The notes under the pieces were generated by a model. That model ran no database searches and had not been told where the DNA came from. It worked only from the letters and a program-made list of their open reading frames with translations. Shown in pieces: positions 45,555 to 54,577 of a stretch of DNA of 64,000 nucleotides. The position numbers and the translations under genes were made by a program. The stretch is from Litorimonas sp965205225 (GTDB taxonomy: Bacteria > Pseudomonadota > Alphaproteobacteria > Caulobacterales > Maricaulaceae), in the NCBI GenBank assembly GCA_965205225.1, contig CBDBFZ010000002.1, positions 992,001 through 1,056,000 of the forward strand, read 5' to 3'. Within the stretch, counting starts at the first letter, position 1. The number at the start of each line of letters is the position of its first letter.

Positions 45555-48342
45555 TCCATTGACCCTTGAACCCCAAATACTTTCATGACTTCGTCGCCGA
45601 AATGGTTGATAACTTTGACGGCGAAGCGCCCGGTCGCAGGGCGTCCGAAGGGGCGGGATTTATCGCGGTAGAGCGTTTCCCAGGCCTCTTTGTCAATCTC
45701 GGCTTTGAGGGCCGTCTTGAGAGATTTGTAAGGATCGTTTGCGCCAAGGAAATAGGCGTGGCGAACGAAGAAACTGGTTTCGTCATAATCTGTGTCAATG
45801 AACCAGGCGGCGATGTCATCCTTGCCGCTGGCGCGCACTTCGCCCGTTTTGGGATCGAACACATCGACGCCGAGCACTTCGACGACGATATTACCGTCCT
45901 TGTCGAATTCCCACTCTATATCAGGTTCACCAAACACGACGAACAGATTTCCCGCACCCGTATTCTTGAGCGCGTCTGACATATGCAGATCGGGGTTCAT
46001 TTTGGCTTTCAGGATGGGGAGCGGACCGAGCTTGTTGAACTCGGACGAATGCGCATCGAAATTAAAGCCGCAGGCAATCAGGGCGTCGAACCGTGCATCG
46101 AGCGCCTCGCGCGCCGCCGCCGTGAGGTCAACCCGCGTGACAGAGCCAAATTCGGGCCCGATAAAGATGGCGGCGCGTTTCTCGGTCTCGCCTTCCAGAT
46201 AAGTGCCCTGCGCCGCGATGAAGGTGCCGGGCCAACCCTCAAGTGACGTGAAGATAATCCGGTCATCGCGGGCGGCCTGATGTACGCCTGCGCTGTTGAG
46301 GTTTTCAATTACCATCTGCGCAAAATCTTGCAGCGGCGCATCTTTGCGCTTTCGCTTGCCGTCCTCGGCGTCGAGCAGTTCGGTCAGCTCTTCTTCATCG
46401 GCAGGAATAACGCGGTGCGGCGAGAGGCTCTCAACGGTGAATGGCCCGGAGACGCGAACTTTGGATTTATCCTCATAGGGACGGTCATAGAGCATCTCGA
46501 CATCGGCTTTTTGCGCAATGCTTTTGTCCATCTCTGCTTGGCGCGCGATGCGGAGTTTCCACCAGTTGGAATGAGCGGATTTGGCGACGTCAGACCAAGA
46601 CGGGTCAGCTTCGCGTGGGATTTCCCATTCTTCGTAGGAATGCTCGGTTTGAGCGTTTAGCTTAGCCCGCAAAGGTTCAAGCCTACCTTGGTAGTTCTCC
46701 CAAATAACGTCGATCTCCGCGATATTGGCGATGGTTTTGAGCATGATATGGGGCGCACGTTCATAGATAAATCCTTGTCGAATATCGTTCTGGGTGGGTG
46801 TATCGTGTTGAATTTTTCCCGAAACGTCTTGCTCCTTCTCCCGGCCATCAGCGCTGTCGGCGAAGTAGTAGTAGGGGTATTTCATGCCCATAAGGCGAGC
46901 TCTCGCGAGAGCTAGCGAAACGCGCGACGTATCAATCGTAATCCAGCGCCGTCCCCATTGTTCTGCAACGAAAGCAGTTGTCCCAGACCCACATGTCGGG
47001 TCCAAAACGAGATCGCCAGGATCAGTCACCATTTGAATGCAACGCTCAATCACTTTCGTGTTTGTCTGAACGACGTAAACTTTGTCGTCGGTGAAGTTAC
47101 CGGTTCCAGTGTCTGTCCAGATGTTTCCGTGAACTGCAACGTCAAAGTCAGTGTGGTAGCGAACGTATTGAATTGAGTTCGCGGCTACATGGATACGTCC
47201 TGATTTAGCAAGACGATTCATTCCGACTGGGTGTGAAGCTTTCCAATGTGAGTTTTTCTTCCAAGTGTCATAAACTTTCCCCTGATACTCAAATGGTTGA
47301 GGCTCTTTGGCTCTACCTTGAGAGATAATATTATCAGGCTTGTAAGGTTTAATATTTTTTGGAGGCGAAACCTCTCCTCGTTTCTCTACCGCGCGAACAC
47401 CTCGGCAGGTAAAATCATCGAACATAAGCCATTTCGCATTCCTTTCACCAAGCACGAAATCTTTTCGGTAATAAGGGGTTCTCGCTTTACCGATTTCCTT
47501 GTTCTTCGCATACCAGATGATGTAGTCGGCCATGTTGCCAAGATATGTCGTTTCAAAGCCGCTAGTGGTCTGAACGGCTATTAAGCTAACAAAGTTCTTT
47601 TCCCCAAAAACTTCGTCCATCAAGGAGCGAACACGATGGACGTTCTCATCGCCAATTTGAACAAAGATTGAGCCGCTGTCCGTGAGTAAATCCCGCATCG
47701 CTGTCATCCGGTCACGCAGGTAGGTCAGATAAGAGTGGATGCCATCCTTCCATGTGTCGCGGAAAGCTTTTACCTGCTCCGGTTCACGGGTGATCTGATC
47801 CAGCTTGCCGTCTTTGACGTTCCTGTTTCGCGTGGAAACCTGCCAGTTGGAGTTAAACTTGATCCCATAGGGTGGATCAAAATAGATGCACTGGACCTGG
47901 CCGCGCAGACCTTCGCGTTCGGCGAGGCTGGCCATGACCTGCAGGCTGTCGCCGAGGATCATACGGTTCGACCAGTTTTGATCGTGTTGGTAAAATTCTG
48001 TGCGGGCTTCCAGGTCCGGCAAGCCGTTAAAATCCCCGAACAGGTCCGGCATGTCGGCCTGTTCGTCCCGGCGGATTTTCGTCTGGTGTTTCAGATTGTC
48101 GATGATCGCCTTGGGGTGGATTTTCTCCTGCACATAGATTGGCGGGACCTGCACCACGAGGTCGGACCAGTCCTGCTGATCCTTGCCGCGCCAGGTCAGT
48201 TGCGCATCGCCAATTTCCAGCTTTCCCGTTTGGGTCAGTTCTTGGATTTGCGCGGGGCTGAGGCGCAGGGTTGCGCCTTTCCACACGATCTGCGGATCAA
48301 GATCTTCGTCGCGCGGGTGGGTTTCGCCTTCGGCTAGCGGGG

Positions 48343-49908
48343 GTGGCTGTGTGAAAACGGTTAGTTTTTTGTGATATAGTTCCGGTGATTGAATCGGAGG
48401 TTTATTGTGAAGCGCTTTATTGAAGGCCAAGATCGAAATCAGTCCATATTATTTCCTGAAAGTCTGGACGAGTATATCGATGAAGATAATACTGTTCGCG
48501 TCATTGATGCCTACGTTGATGAACTAGATTTACTCTCAATGGGTTTCGAGCGCGTCCGGCCCAAGGCGACAGGCCGTCCCGGTTATCATCCGTCTATTTT
48601 GCTCAAGCTCTACATTTACGGCTATCTCAACTGTATCCAATCTAGCCGTAGGCTTGAACGCGAAGCGGGGCGTAATGTTGAGCTTATGTGGCTGACGGGC
48701 AAGCTTGCACCTGACTTCAAAACGATTGCTGACTTTAGAAAAGACAACGGCACCGCTATCCAATCAACCTGTTCTCAATTTGTGACTCTTTGCCGTGACG
48801 TTGGTCTGTTCGCGCGCACAATGGTTGCGATTGATGGAGCCAAGTTCAAGGCCGTGAACGCGAGAGAAAAGAACTTCACACGCGGCAAGCTCACGCGGCG
48901 CATCGGCCAGATTGAGCATTCTATAGAGAAATACCTTCATGCACTGGACGCGACGGATTTACAGGAAGGCGAGGCCGCTGAGGCCAAGACTGAACGCCTC
49001 AAGGAAAAGATTACGTCAATGCGTGAGAAGATGGCTGAGCTTCAACAGTTGAAAGATGATCTCGCCGCGTCTTCTAAGAAACAAGTATCCTTAACTGACC
49101 CGGACTCAGTGGCTATGGCGACCAGCACAAAGGCTGGTATGGTGGGGTATAACGTACAGACGGTTGTCGATACCGAGCACCATCTCATTGTCGCGCATGA
49201 GGTAACAAACACTGTCTCTGACAAAGTGCAGCTCACAAAGATGACGAAACAAGGCCAAGCCGCCATTGGACGAAAAGACATTACAGTCTTTGCAGATCGT
49301 GGCTACTTCAGCGGTGCAGAAATTATGGCGACTGAGAAACTGGGCGCTACAACATACGTGCCCAAGCCTTACACATCTGGCTCTAAAGCCGCGGGCCGCT
49401 TTGGCAAACATGACTTCCTCTATCAGCCCGAAGACAATAGTTACCAATGCCCAGGTGGTCAGAAGATGACCTATCGCTTCATGTCAGTTGAACAGGGCAA
49501 GGACATGCAAGTTTACTGGCCGGACGAATGCGCGGCCTGTCCCGTCAAAGCCAAATGCACGACGGGGAAACAACGGCGGATCAAACGCTGGGTCAATGAG
49601 GACATCATCGACGCTATGTTGACGCGATTGAATGACCTCCCGGAAGCCATGGCCATCCGAAGGGCGACGGTCGAGCATCCGTTCGGGACGCTGAAGTCAT
49701 GGATGGGTGCCACGCACTTCCTGACCAAACACCTCAAAAACGTCAAAACAGAGATGAGTCTATCGGTTCTAGCTTATAATATCCGCCGGATGATCAGCAT
49801 GTTCGGAGTGAAGAAACTAATCCGGGTGATCCAAGCCTAAGGGGAAAGCTTGTCCTAAATTAAATCCACTGAAATCGACGCATTGCCCAGGCTGTTTTCA
49901 CACAGCCA
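48343..49908 (+). mobile_element. IS1182-family insertion sequence
   Basis: 1566 bp with 15-bp perfect inverted ends TGGCTGTGTGAAAAC and a 5-bp target duplication CGGGG (48338-48342 and 49909-49913). It interrupts the mod gene in the opposite orientation. It occurs once in this window. Confidence 0.92.
48407..49840 (+). CDS. IS1182-family transposase
   Basis: 477 residues from GTG 48407, with GGAGG at the right distance. IS1182 landmarks: FIEGQDRNQSILFPESLDEYI and RPGYHPSILLKLYIYGYLN at the N-terminus, DFKTIADFRKDN, the first catalytic Asp in VAIDGAKFKAVN, a charged coiled-coil insertion (about residues 160-240), TVFADRGYFSG with the second Asp, a CPGGQ...CAACPVKAKCT cysteine cluster, and the Glu in ATVEHPFGTLKSWMG. 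Full length and uninterrupted, so it is probably active. Confidence 0.93.
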   Translation: MKRFIEGQDRNQSILFPESLDEYIDEDNTVRVIDAYVDELDLLSMGFERVRPKATGRPGYHPSILLKLYIYGYLNCIQSSRRLEREAGRNVELMWLTGKLAPDFKTIADFRKDNGTAIQSTCSQFVTLCRDVGLFARTMVAIDGAKFKAVNAREKNFTRGKLTRRIGQIEHSIEKYLHALDATDLQEGEAAEAKTERLKEKITSMREKMAELQQLKDDLAASSKKQVSLTDPDSVAMATSTKAGMVGYNVQTVVDTEHHLIVAHEVTNTVSDKVQLTKMTKQGQAAIGRKDITVFADRGYFSGAEIMATEKLGATTYVPKPYTSGSKAAGRFGKHDFLYQPEDNSYQCPGGQKMTYRFMSVEQGKDMQVYWPDECAACPVKAKCTTGKQRRIKRWVNEDIIDAMLTRLNDLPEAMAIRRATVEHPFGTLKSWMGATHFLTKHLKNVKTEMSLSVLAYNIRRMISMFGVKKLIRVIQA

Positions 49909-50063
49909 CGGGGTTTCGCGGACATAGGTAACAGGTTCAAACGGATTGACTTCTTCAGCCAGCTGCGCCGCCGATTGCAGCTCCGCCGTCGGGATATTCT
50001 TGCGACTGGCTTCATCATGGGTCAGCGTTTCAACTTGTTTGGGAGCCTTGGGTTTGCGAGCCA

Positions 50064-51224
50064 TTAGTCTTCACCCTTATCTTTATTGTTTTTGTGATTA
50101 TCGTCGAGATGATCAAAGAGACCTGGTACATCAGGCTCAATAATAGAGGCTTTTCCGAATTCAGCCTGCAATTCTGCGTCGGTCATCGGATCTGAGATTT
50201 TGGTTCCATTATAGGATAATACCCGAAGGGCCCGGACATGAGACGGCTTCGACAAGCCAACCGGATAAGCCCATTGAATTTTTAGATTATCTCGAATGTC
50301 CGGTTGAATATCTTTGATCTGGACGTGATACCAAAAGCTGTCGTCTTCAATCGAAAAAGCAATGTCCTTATGCTTGTTCGTAGCACCTTGCCATTTACGC
50401 CCCTCGCGATTCCAGTTCGGAGAATTGACCACAATATCAACAGACTCAACAGACCAAGACATAGGGACATCGGCTTCAACATCTACCTGATCGGGGATTT
50501 GTGTAATGAGTTTTGGAAAGTCTGCTCGCTTTATCGGGAAGTCATGGGAGCGGTCAAAGGCAAGGCCTTCTATTTCCGGGTTGTCTATACAGGCTTCGTA
50601 AATCGCATTACGCGCCTGAAAAGCTCTGCGGAATTTCTCTGGCGTCAGGCCGACTTGCTGGAGCTTATCCATATTGGCTGCGAGAAATGACACCAGAAAT
50701 TCAATTAGCGTCTCAGCGACGCGTTCATCTTCAGTAACAGGTTTGAATATAGCGGTTTGTTCTGGCTCGATTTCAATTTCGGTCGTCTTATTTCTATTAA
50801 GCCACTTCCTGTGTTTTTCACCTAAACCTTCAACCCATTCGCTAGGCTCTTTTTCGGTCAAGCCTCTGAAGTAAGCTTTACCAATGTCTGTGCCAAGAAT
50901 GCCCCAAAGCCCACCTGTGACGAGACCCAAGACTTCAATAAAGCCGCCTTCTTCAGAAGGCAGCACACGCAATTCATATCGGATTTTTTTGTCAAATATG
51001 TGTTCGTTGAAATCGTCGAGGATAGTCTGGCTTGCGTAAGCTGTATCGACAAATTGCTTCAAAGGCAGGCTGTGAGCGCTAAGGTCGAAATGATAGATGA
51101 TCTCTCCAAAGGGTCTTTCGCTGTCTTCAATCATAGCGCCTCCCTTTCTGCGAGCACTCGGTCGATTAGCGCTTTGAATTCTTTGAAATTCCTGTTTATA
51201 GGATTTTTCGCTGTCTTCAATCAT
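50064..51224 (-). CDS. Unrecognised 386-residue protein between res and mod
   Basis: I do not recognise this protein. The N-terminus carries MIEDSE twice, 30 residues apart, because of a DNA duplication that includes its start. Original start: ATG 51134 (356 residues); present upstream start: ATG 51224, overlapping the res TGA as ATGA. A glycine-rich hydrophobic segment (GGFIEVLGLVTGGLWGILG) lies near residue 95, and an acidic region with EIEIEPEQTAIFKPV near 150. The second half has DIVVNSPNWNREGRKWQGAT and FSIEDDSFWYHVQIKDI, perhaps a binding domain. It ends acidic and charged (DDNHKNNKDKGED) with its stop overlapping the mod ATG. Position makes it a likely third subunit or regulator of the restriction system. 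Confidence 0.8.
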   Translation of the reverse strand: MIEDSEKSYKQEFQRIQSANRPSARRKGGAMIEDSERPFGEIIYHFDLSAHSLPLKQFVDTAYASQTILDDFNEHIFDKKIRYELRVLPSEEGGFIEVLGLVTGGLWGILGTDIGKAYFRGLTEKEPSEWVEGLGEKHRKWLNRNKTTEIEIEPEQTAIFKPVTEDERVAETLIEFLVSFLAANMDKLQQVGLTPEKFRRAFQARNAIYEACIDNPEIEGLAFDRSHDFPIKRADFPKLITQIPDQVDVEADVPMSWSVESVDIVVNSPNWNREGRKWQGATNKHKDIAFSIEDDSFWYHVQIKDIQPDIRDNLKIQWAYPVGLSKPSHVRALRVLSYNGTKISDPMTDAELQAEFGKASIIEPDVPGLFDHLDDNHKNNKDKGED

Positions 51225-51270
51225 AGCGCCTCCCTTTCTGCGAGCACTCGGTCGATTAGCGCTTTGAATT
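51116..51270. repeat. Direct 65-bp repeat, 90-bp period, at the res/386-residue gene junction
   Basis: Bases 51116-51180 and 51206-51270 are identical or nearly so; each contains the end of res and the ATGA start of the next gene. The 90-bp shift equals 30 codons, so the downstream frame stays open from either start and res keeps its end. Confidence 0.9.
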
Positions 51271-54200
51271 CCCTGTCCATCTCGAACACATCTTTGAACT
51301 CGGCAAAGGCCCAGCGTCCGAAGCTGCCGAGATTATTGACACCGGGCACCCATTGGGTGCGCATGGTTTCGGATTTGAGTTTGACATTTTCGCGGCGGTA
51401 GCCTTTGACCTCGACGATCAGATTGAGCGGGTCTTCAACGCCGTGGCCGTCATCCAGCCTAACGATAAAATCAGGGATATAGACGCGCGCATTGGAACCA
51501 TCCTTATACGGGATTTCAAATCCCAGCCCTTGGTTTTTGGCATAGGCGATGACGTTGGGATGTTGCTCGGCAACGCGGGCAAACTCACCTTCCCAATCAC
51601 TATCGAGGACGACATAGTTGATGTGGCATTTGTCGGGCGCGGTGGTCCAAAGGTCCTTCATTGTTGAAAAACCGACATAAGCCGTTGATGATTTGGGATT
51701 GTAGGGATCGAGCACGGCTTTGACTTTGGTCTTGTCGCCAATCGATCTGACAATGGCATTGTAAATGCGCTCGGCAGCCTGATTGCCGATATTGGGATAT
51801 TCCAGCATCCAGCTTCCGGTATCGCCCTTGCAGTCGAGATAGCCTTCATTCAGCCATTGGCGCGCGATGCGTTTGATCTGGCCGAACAGATGCAGCTTGG
51901 GCTCGCCGTCTTCATCCTTGAAGTATTTGTAGAGCACGACTTTGGCGAGATCGAAGGCAATTGTGCTGGGGCGTTTCGCTTGTGCTTCCGCGACAGAGAT
52001 CATCACGCCTTCGCCGACAATCCCTTCCATGAGCGTTTGGCCGGGACCGACCCTTTCAGGCGTGAGGACAAATGTGGAATCGGCTTTAAAATCTGCGGTC
52101 AGGCGTTCTTCCGGCAGGTCGACGCGGTAGCCGGTCACGCGCGGAAAGATGAGTTCCAAAGCCGCGCGTTCTTTGACGGCCGCCACGCGGGTTGTTTTCC
52201 TAGGCGGTTTAATGGGCGCGACTTGCGGTTTGGCGGTAAAGTCGAACGGGATGCCCATAATGTCGGCATATTCGGTCTCAAACATCCACTCTTTGGGTGG
52301 CAATGTCTTGTCCACCGGCTCATAGCTGAACCGGCGCAGGCCGCGGCCGACAACCTGCTCACAGAGAAGCTGGGTGCCAAAGGCGCGTATGCCGAGAATA
52401 TGCGTGACTGTGTTGGCATCCCAGCCCTCTGTCAGCATGGATACCGACACGACGCAGCGTATTTGCTCGCCGAGTTTTCCTTTTTTACCCACGGTGTTCA
52501 TGACTTCGCGCAAGAGTTCGGCGTCGGACAAATCGGAGACGCTGCCCGCGCCATCGCGCTGGACGATCTCGCGCTTGAATTGTTCAATCTCAGCGGCGGC
52601 CAGTTTCCTGAAATTTGTATCGAGTTCGCCGGACTCGATCTGATAGCTGTCAATCAAGAGCGTCTTTGGTCGTCCATAGGGATTGCTGTGTTCGTCGAAA
52701 TTACGAAATAGAGGCAGATGGCCGTTGCGCTCGAAAACCTCTTCACCGTCCTCATTCGGCCGGGTCCAGCCAGAGATCCACTCATGCACGAGTTTGGATG
52801 TGGATGTGTTATTGCAGACAACAATGAAGACTGGCGGGGTTTCGATGCCTTCGCGCTCCCAAAGCGTGAAAGTCTCGTTATAATGCTTATAGAGCGCATG
52901 CAGCGCGGTTTTCAGCGTATCGGGAATGGCGAGCGGATCACCCACTGTCTTGCCCTTTTTGGGCATGTCTTTGCCGATATGCTCCCAAAGGTCGCGGAAG
53001 ATTGGCATTTCTGCGCCGGGGATATTATCGGCGACGGGCACGCGGGGGAGTTTGACGATGCCACATTCGATTGCATCGATCAGAGAGAAGTCACTGACCG
53101 TCCAGGGGAACAATGTGCCTTCGGCCCAGCCTGACCCGCTGAGAAAAAAGGGCGTCGCTGACAGGTCGTAAACAGCCCTGACCCCAAGTTTGCGTTTGAA
53201 AGCCTCAATCCCGTTGATCCAAAGCCGAGCGGCCTTGTTTTCTTTTTCCGCTTCTTTCTTATCGTCACCTTTCAGATATTTAATATCCTCATTGTCCGGT
53301 TTTTCTCGGTAGCAATGATGGGCCTCATCATTGATCACAACGATATTTTTTAAGCCCATCAATTCTTCGGCGACCCGCCGCATCATTTGGCCTTCGGTCT
53401 CGACGGTTTTCAGCGCGTCCCCGCGGCCTTGCAAAAGCGATTGGCCAACCTTGTTCGTATTCATCGTCTCGCGAAGTTGAAACGCATGGTAATTGGTGAT
53501 GACAATCTTGGCTTTGTTGATGTCATCAATCATATCCGCCGGAATAAGATCGCGGGTCTTGTAATAGCTTTCCGGGTCATTGGGTTGCAGCACGCGCAGG
53601 CGGTCTTTGATCGTGATACCGGGCGCTACGATCAGGAATCCACGCGTAAACAGCCTGCTGGAGGGGGAGCGGACGGCATTTAAGATCTGCCACGCCATCA
53701 GCATCGCCATCACGGTTGTTTTACCCGCGCCCGTCGCCATTTTCAGGGCGAGACGGATGAGTTCCGGATTGGCTTGCTCGTTCGCGCCGCGAATATGTTC
53801 CCAGGCTATACGCTCGAAGTTTTTCTGTTTGGCATTGACGTGGCTTTGACGCGGCCATGCCACCTCAGTCAGCCAGATAATCGTTTCGACCGCTTCGATC
53901 TGGCAAAAGAACGGTCGGATGCCTTGAAAATCAAATTCACGCCAATGTTTGAGGAGCCGGGCGGTCGCAGATGTCACGCCCCAATCGTTTTGATTGGGAA
54001 GCATCCGCCAGTCCGCCACGCGTAAGCGGATCTGATTGATGATGGGCGTCGGATTGTATTCCTGTTCTTCTGAGGAAATGCCATCTGTTGATTGCAAATC
54101 CATTGTTGTTTGCTTGGCATCCGATTTTTGGCGCCGTTTACGGGGTTTGGGAACAGGTGTGATCAGCTCAGAACGGCGACGACCGAGAATCGGAGGATTG

Positions 54201-54295
54201 TCGGTGGGTTGGCCGTCTTCATCCAGCGCATGGTGCCATTGGGGAACATCATAGGGCGAGTTCAGGATCGGTTTTTTGTAAAAACTCTCGCTCAT
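51221..54295 (-). CDS. res: Type III-like restriction helicase-nuclease (Res)
   Basis: 1024 residues. SF2 helicase core: Walker A KMATGAGKTTVMAML near 185, DEAH box VINDEAHHCY near 325, DLSATPFFLSGSG near 378, VSVSMLTEGWDANTVTHI near 615 and QVVGRGLRR near 650. The C-terminus has PDFIVRLDDG and, about 20 residues on, LIVEVKGYR: a PD-(D/E)xK nuclease site. This matches ResIII-type endonucleases (the BPTD_3080-like branch). It translocates with ATP and cuts when guided by Mod. The ATG overlaps the stop of the upstream HTH gene (ATGA). Sequence shows no break, so Res is intact while mod is split. Confidence 0.9.
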   Translation of the reverse strand: MSESFYKKPILNSPYDVPQWHHALDEDGQPTDNPPILGRRRSELITPVPKPRKRRQKSDAKQTTMDLQSTDGISSEEQEYNPTPIINQIRLRVADWRMLPNQNDWGVTSATARLLKHWREFDFQGIRPFFCQIEAVETIIWLTEVAWPRQSHVNAKQKNFERIAWEHIRGANEQANPELIRLALKMATGAGKTTVMAMLMAWQILNAVRSPSSRLFTRGFLIVAPGITIKDRLRVLQPNDPESYYKTRDLIPADMIDDINKAKIVITNYHAFQLRETMNTNKVGQSLLQGRGDALKTVETEGQMMRRVAEELMGLKNIVVINDEAHHCYREKPDNEDIKYLKGDDKKEAEKENKAARLWINGIEAFKRKLGVRAVYDLSATPFFLSGSGWAEGTLFPWTVSDFSLIDAIECGIVKLPRVPVADNIPGAEMPIFRDLWEHIGKDMPKKGKTVGDPLAIPDTLKTALHALYKHYNETFTLWEREGIETPPVFIVVCNNTSTSKLVHEWISGWTRPNEDGEEVFERNGHLPLFRNFDEHSNPYGRPKTLLIDSYQIESGELDTNFRKLAAAEIEQFKREIVQRDGAGSVSDLSDAELLREVMNTVGKKGKLGEQIRCVVSVSMLTEGWDANTVTHILGIRAFGTQLLCEQVVGRGLRRFSYEPVDKTLPPKEWMFETEYADIMGIPFDFTAKPQVAPIKPPRKTTRVAAVKERAALELIFPRVTGYRVDLPEERLTADFKADSTFVLTPERVGPGQTLMEGIVGEGVMISVAEAQAKRPSTIAFDLAKVVLYKYFKDEDGEPKLHLFGQIKRIARQWLNEGYLDCKGDTGSWMLEYPNIGNQAAERIYNAIVRSIGDKTKVKAVLDPYNPKSSTAYVGFSTMKDLWTTAPDKCHINYVVLDSDWEGEFARVAEQHPNVIAYAKNQGLGFEIPYKDGSNARVYIPDFIVRLDDGHGVEDPLNLIVEVKGYRRENVKLKSETMRTQWVPGVNNLGSFGRWAFAEFKDVFEMDREFKALIDRVLAEREAL

Positions 54296-54484
54296 TTCGG
54301 TGGCCCGTTCTTTATCTTCTTTAATTCAATTAAAATATCAATTTCGCGTTTGCGAAAGTGCCAGGCCCCTCCCGACTTTGAAGCCAGGTCGTTTCTGATT
54401 GGCTGCCAATCGACAGGCTGTTTTCTGGGTGATCCGTCGATAGTCAACAACTTCCTGAATAGTCAGTGTGCCTGAATCGATCAT
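54292..54484 (-). pseudogene. Excisionase-like HTH protein, one-base frameshift
   Basis: ATG 54484 starts MIDSGTLTIQEVVDYRRITQ and KTACRLAANQKRPGFKVG, the HTH_17/excisionase pattern, then runs out of frame. One base on, WHFRKREIDILIELKKIK completes the family's usual C-terminus and stops at TGA 54292, overlapping the res ATG. The total of 193 bases is one more than a whole number of codons: a single inserted base near 54365. Such small proteins often precede restriction genes as regulators. It was probably the first gene of the res-mod operon; loss could change its expression. Confidence 0.7.
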
Positions 54485-54577
54485 AAGCCCCCGAATCCTT
54501 CCTGTCGGTGAAAAAATTAAGCAGGATTAGGTAAAATCACAAGCTAAAATCCGTGCTGTTTCAAAGGTTTCGATCTC
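54485..54577. promoter_or_regulatory. Spacer between RloC-like gene and HTH-res operon
   Basis: About 93 bases, AT-rich, between the end of the RloC-like gene and the HTH start. Room for a promoter of the restriction operon; a TAAGCAGGATTAGGTAAAAT stretch at 54518-54537 is the most AT-rich part, but no box is clear. Confidence 0.3.

Larger units (their letters stand above)
45551..50064 (-). pseudogene. mod: Type III-like DNA adenine methyltransferase (Mod), split by an IS1182-family element
   Basis: The N-terminal piece (50064 to 49909) begins MARKPKAPKQVETLTHDEAS and reaches VRETP; the main piece (48342 to 45551) resumes at PLAEGETHPRDEDLDPQ. Precise removal of the element and one CGGGG copy rejoins them in frame, giving about 980 residues. 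Motif IV is FDPPYGIKF near residue 215, before motif I DPTCGSGTTAF near 500; this order is the beta class typical of type III Mod. A 959-residue frame starts inside the element at ATG 48430, so a protein lacking about 50 N-terminal residues might still be made. Cut between res-side genes and the HEPN gene, the insertion may also be polar on them. Confidence 0.88.

Noticed and set aside
47735..48337. 200-codon plus-strand frame opposite mod
   Set aside because: Antisense shadow; the minus-strand methyltransferase motifs are decisive.
51857..52711. 284-codon plus-strand frame opposite res
   Set aside because: Antisense shadow; the minus-strand frame has continuous helicase motifs.
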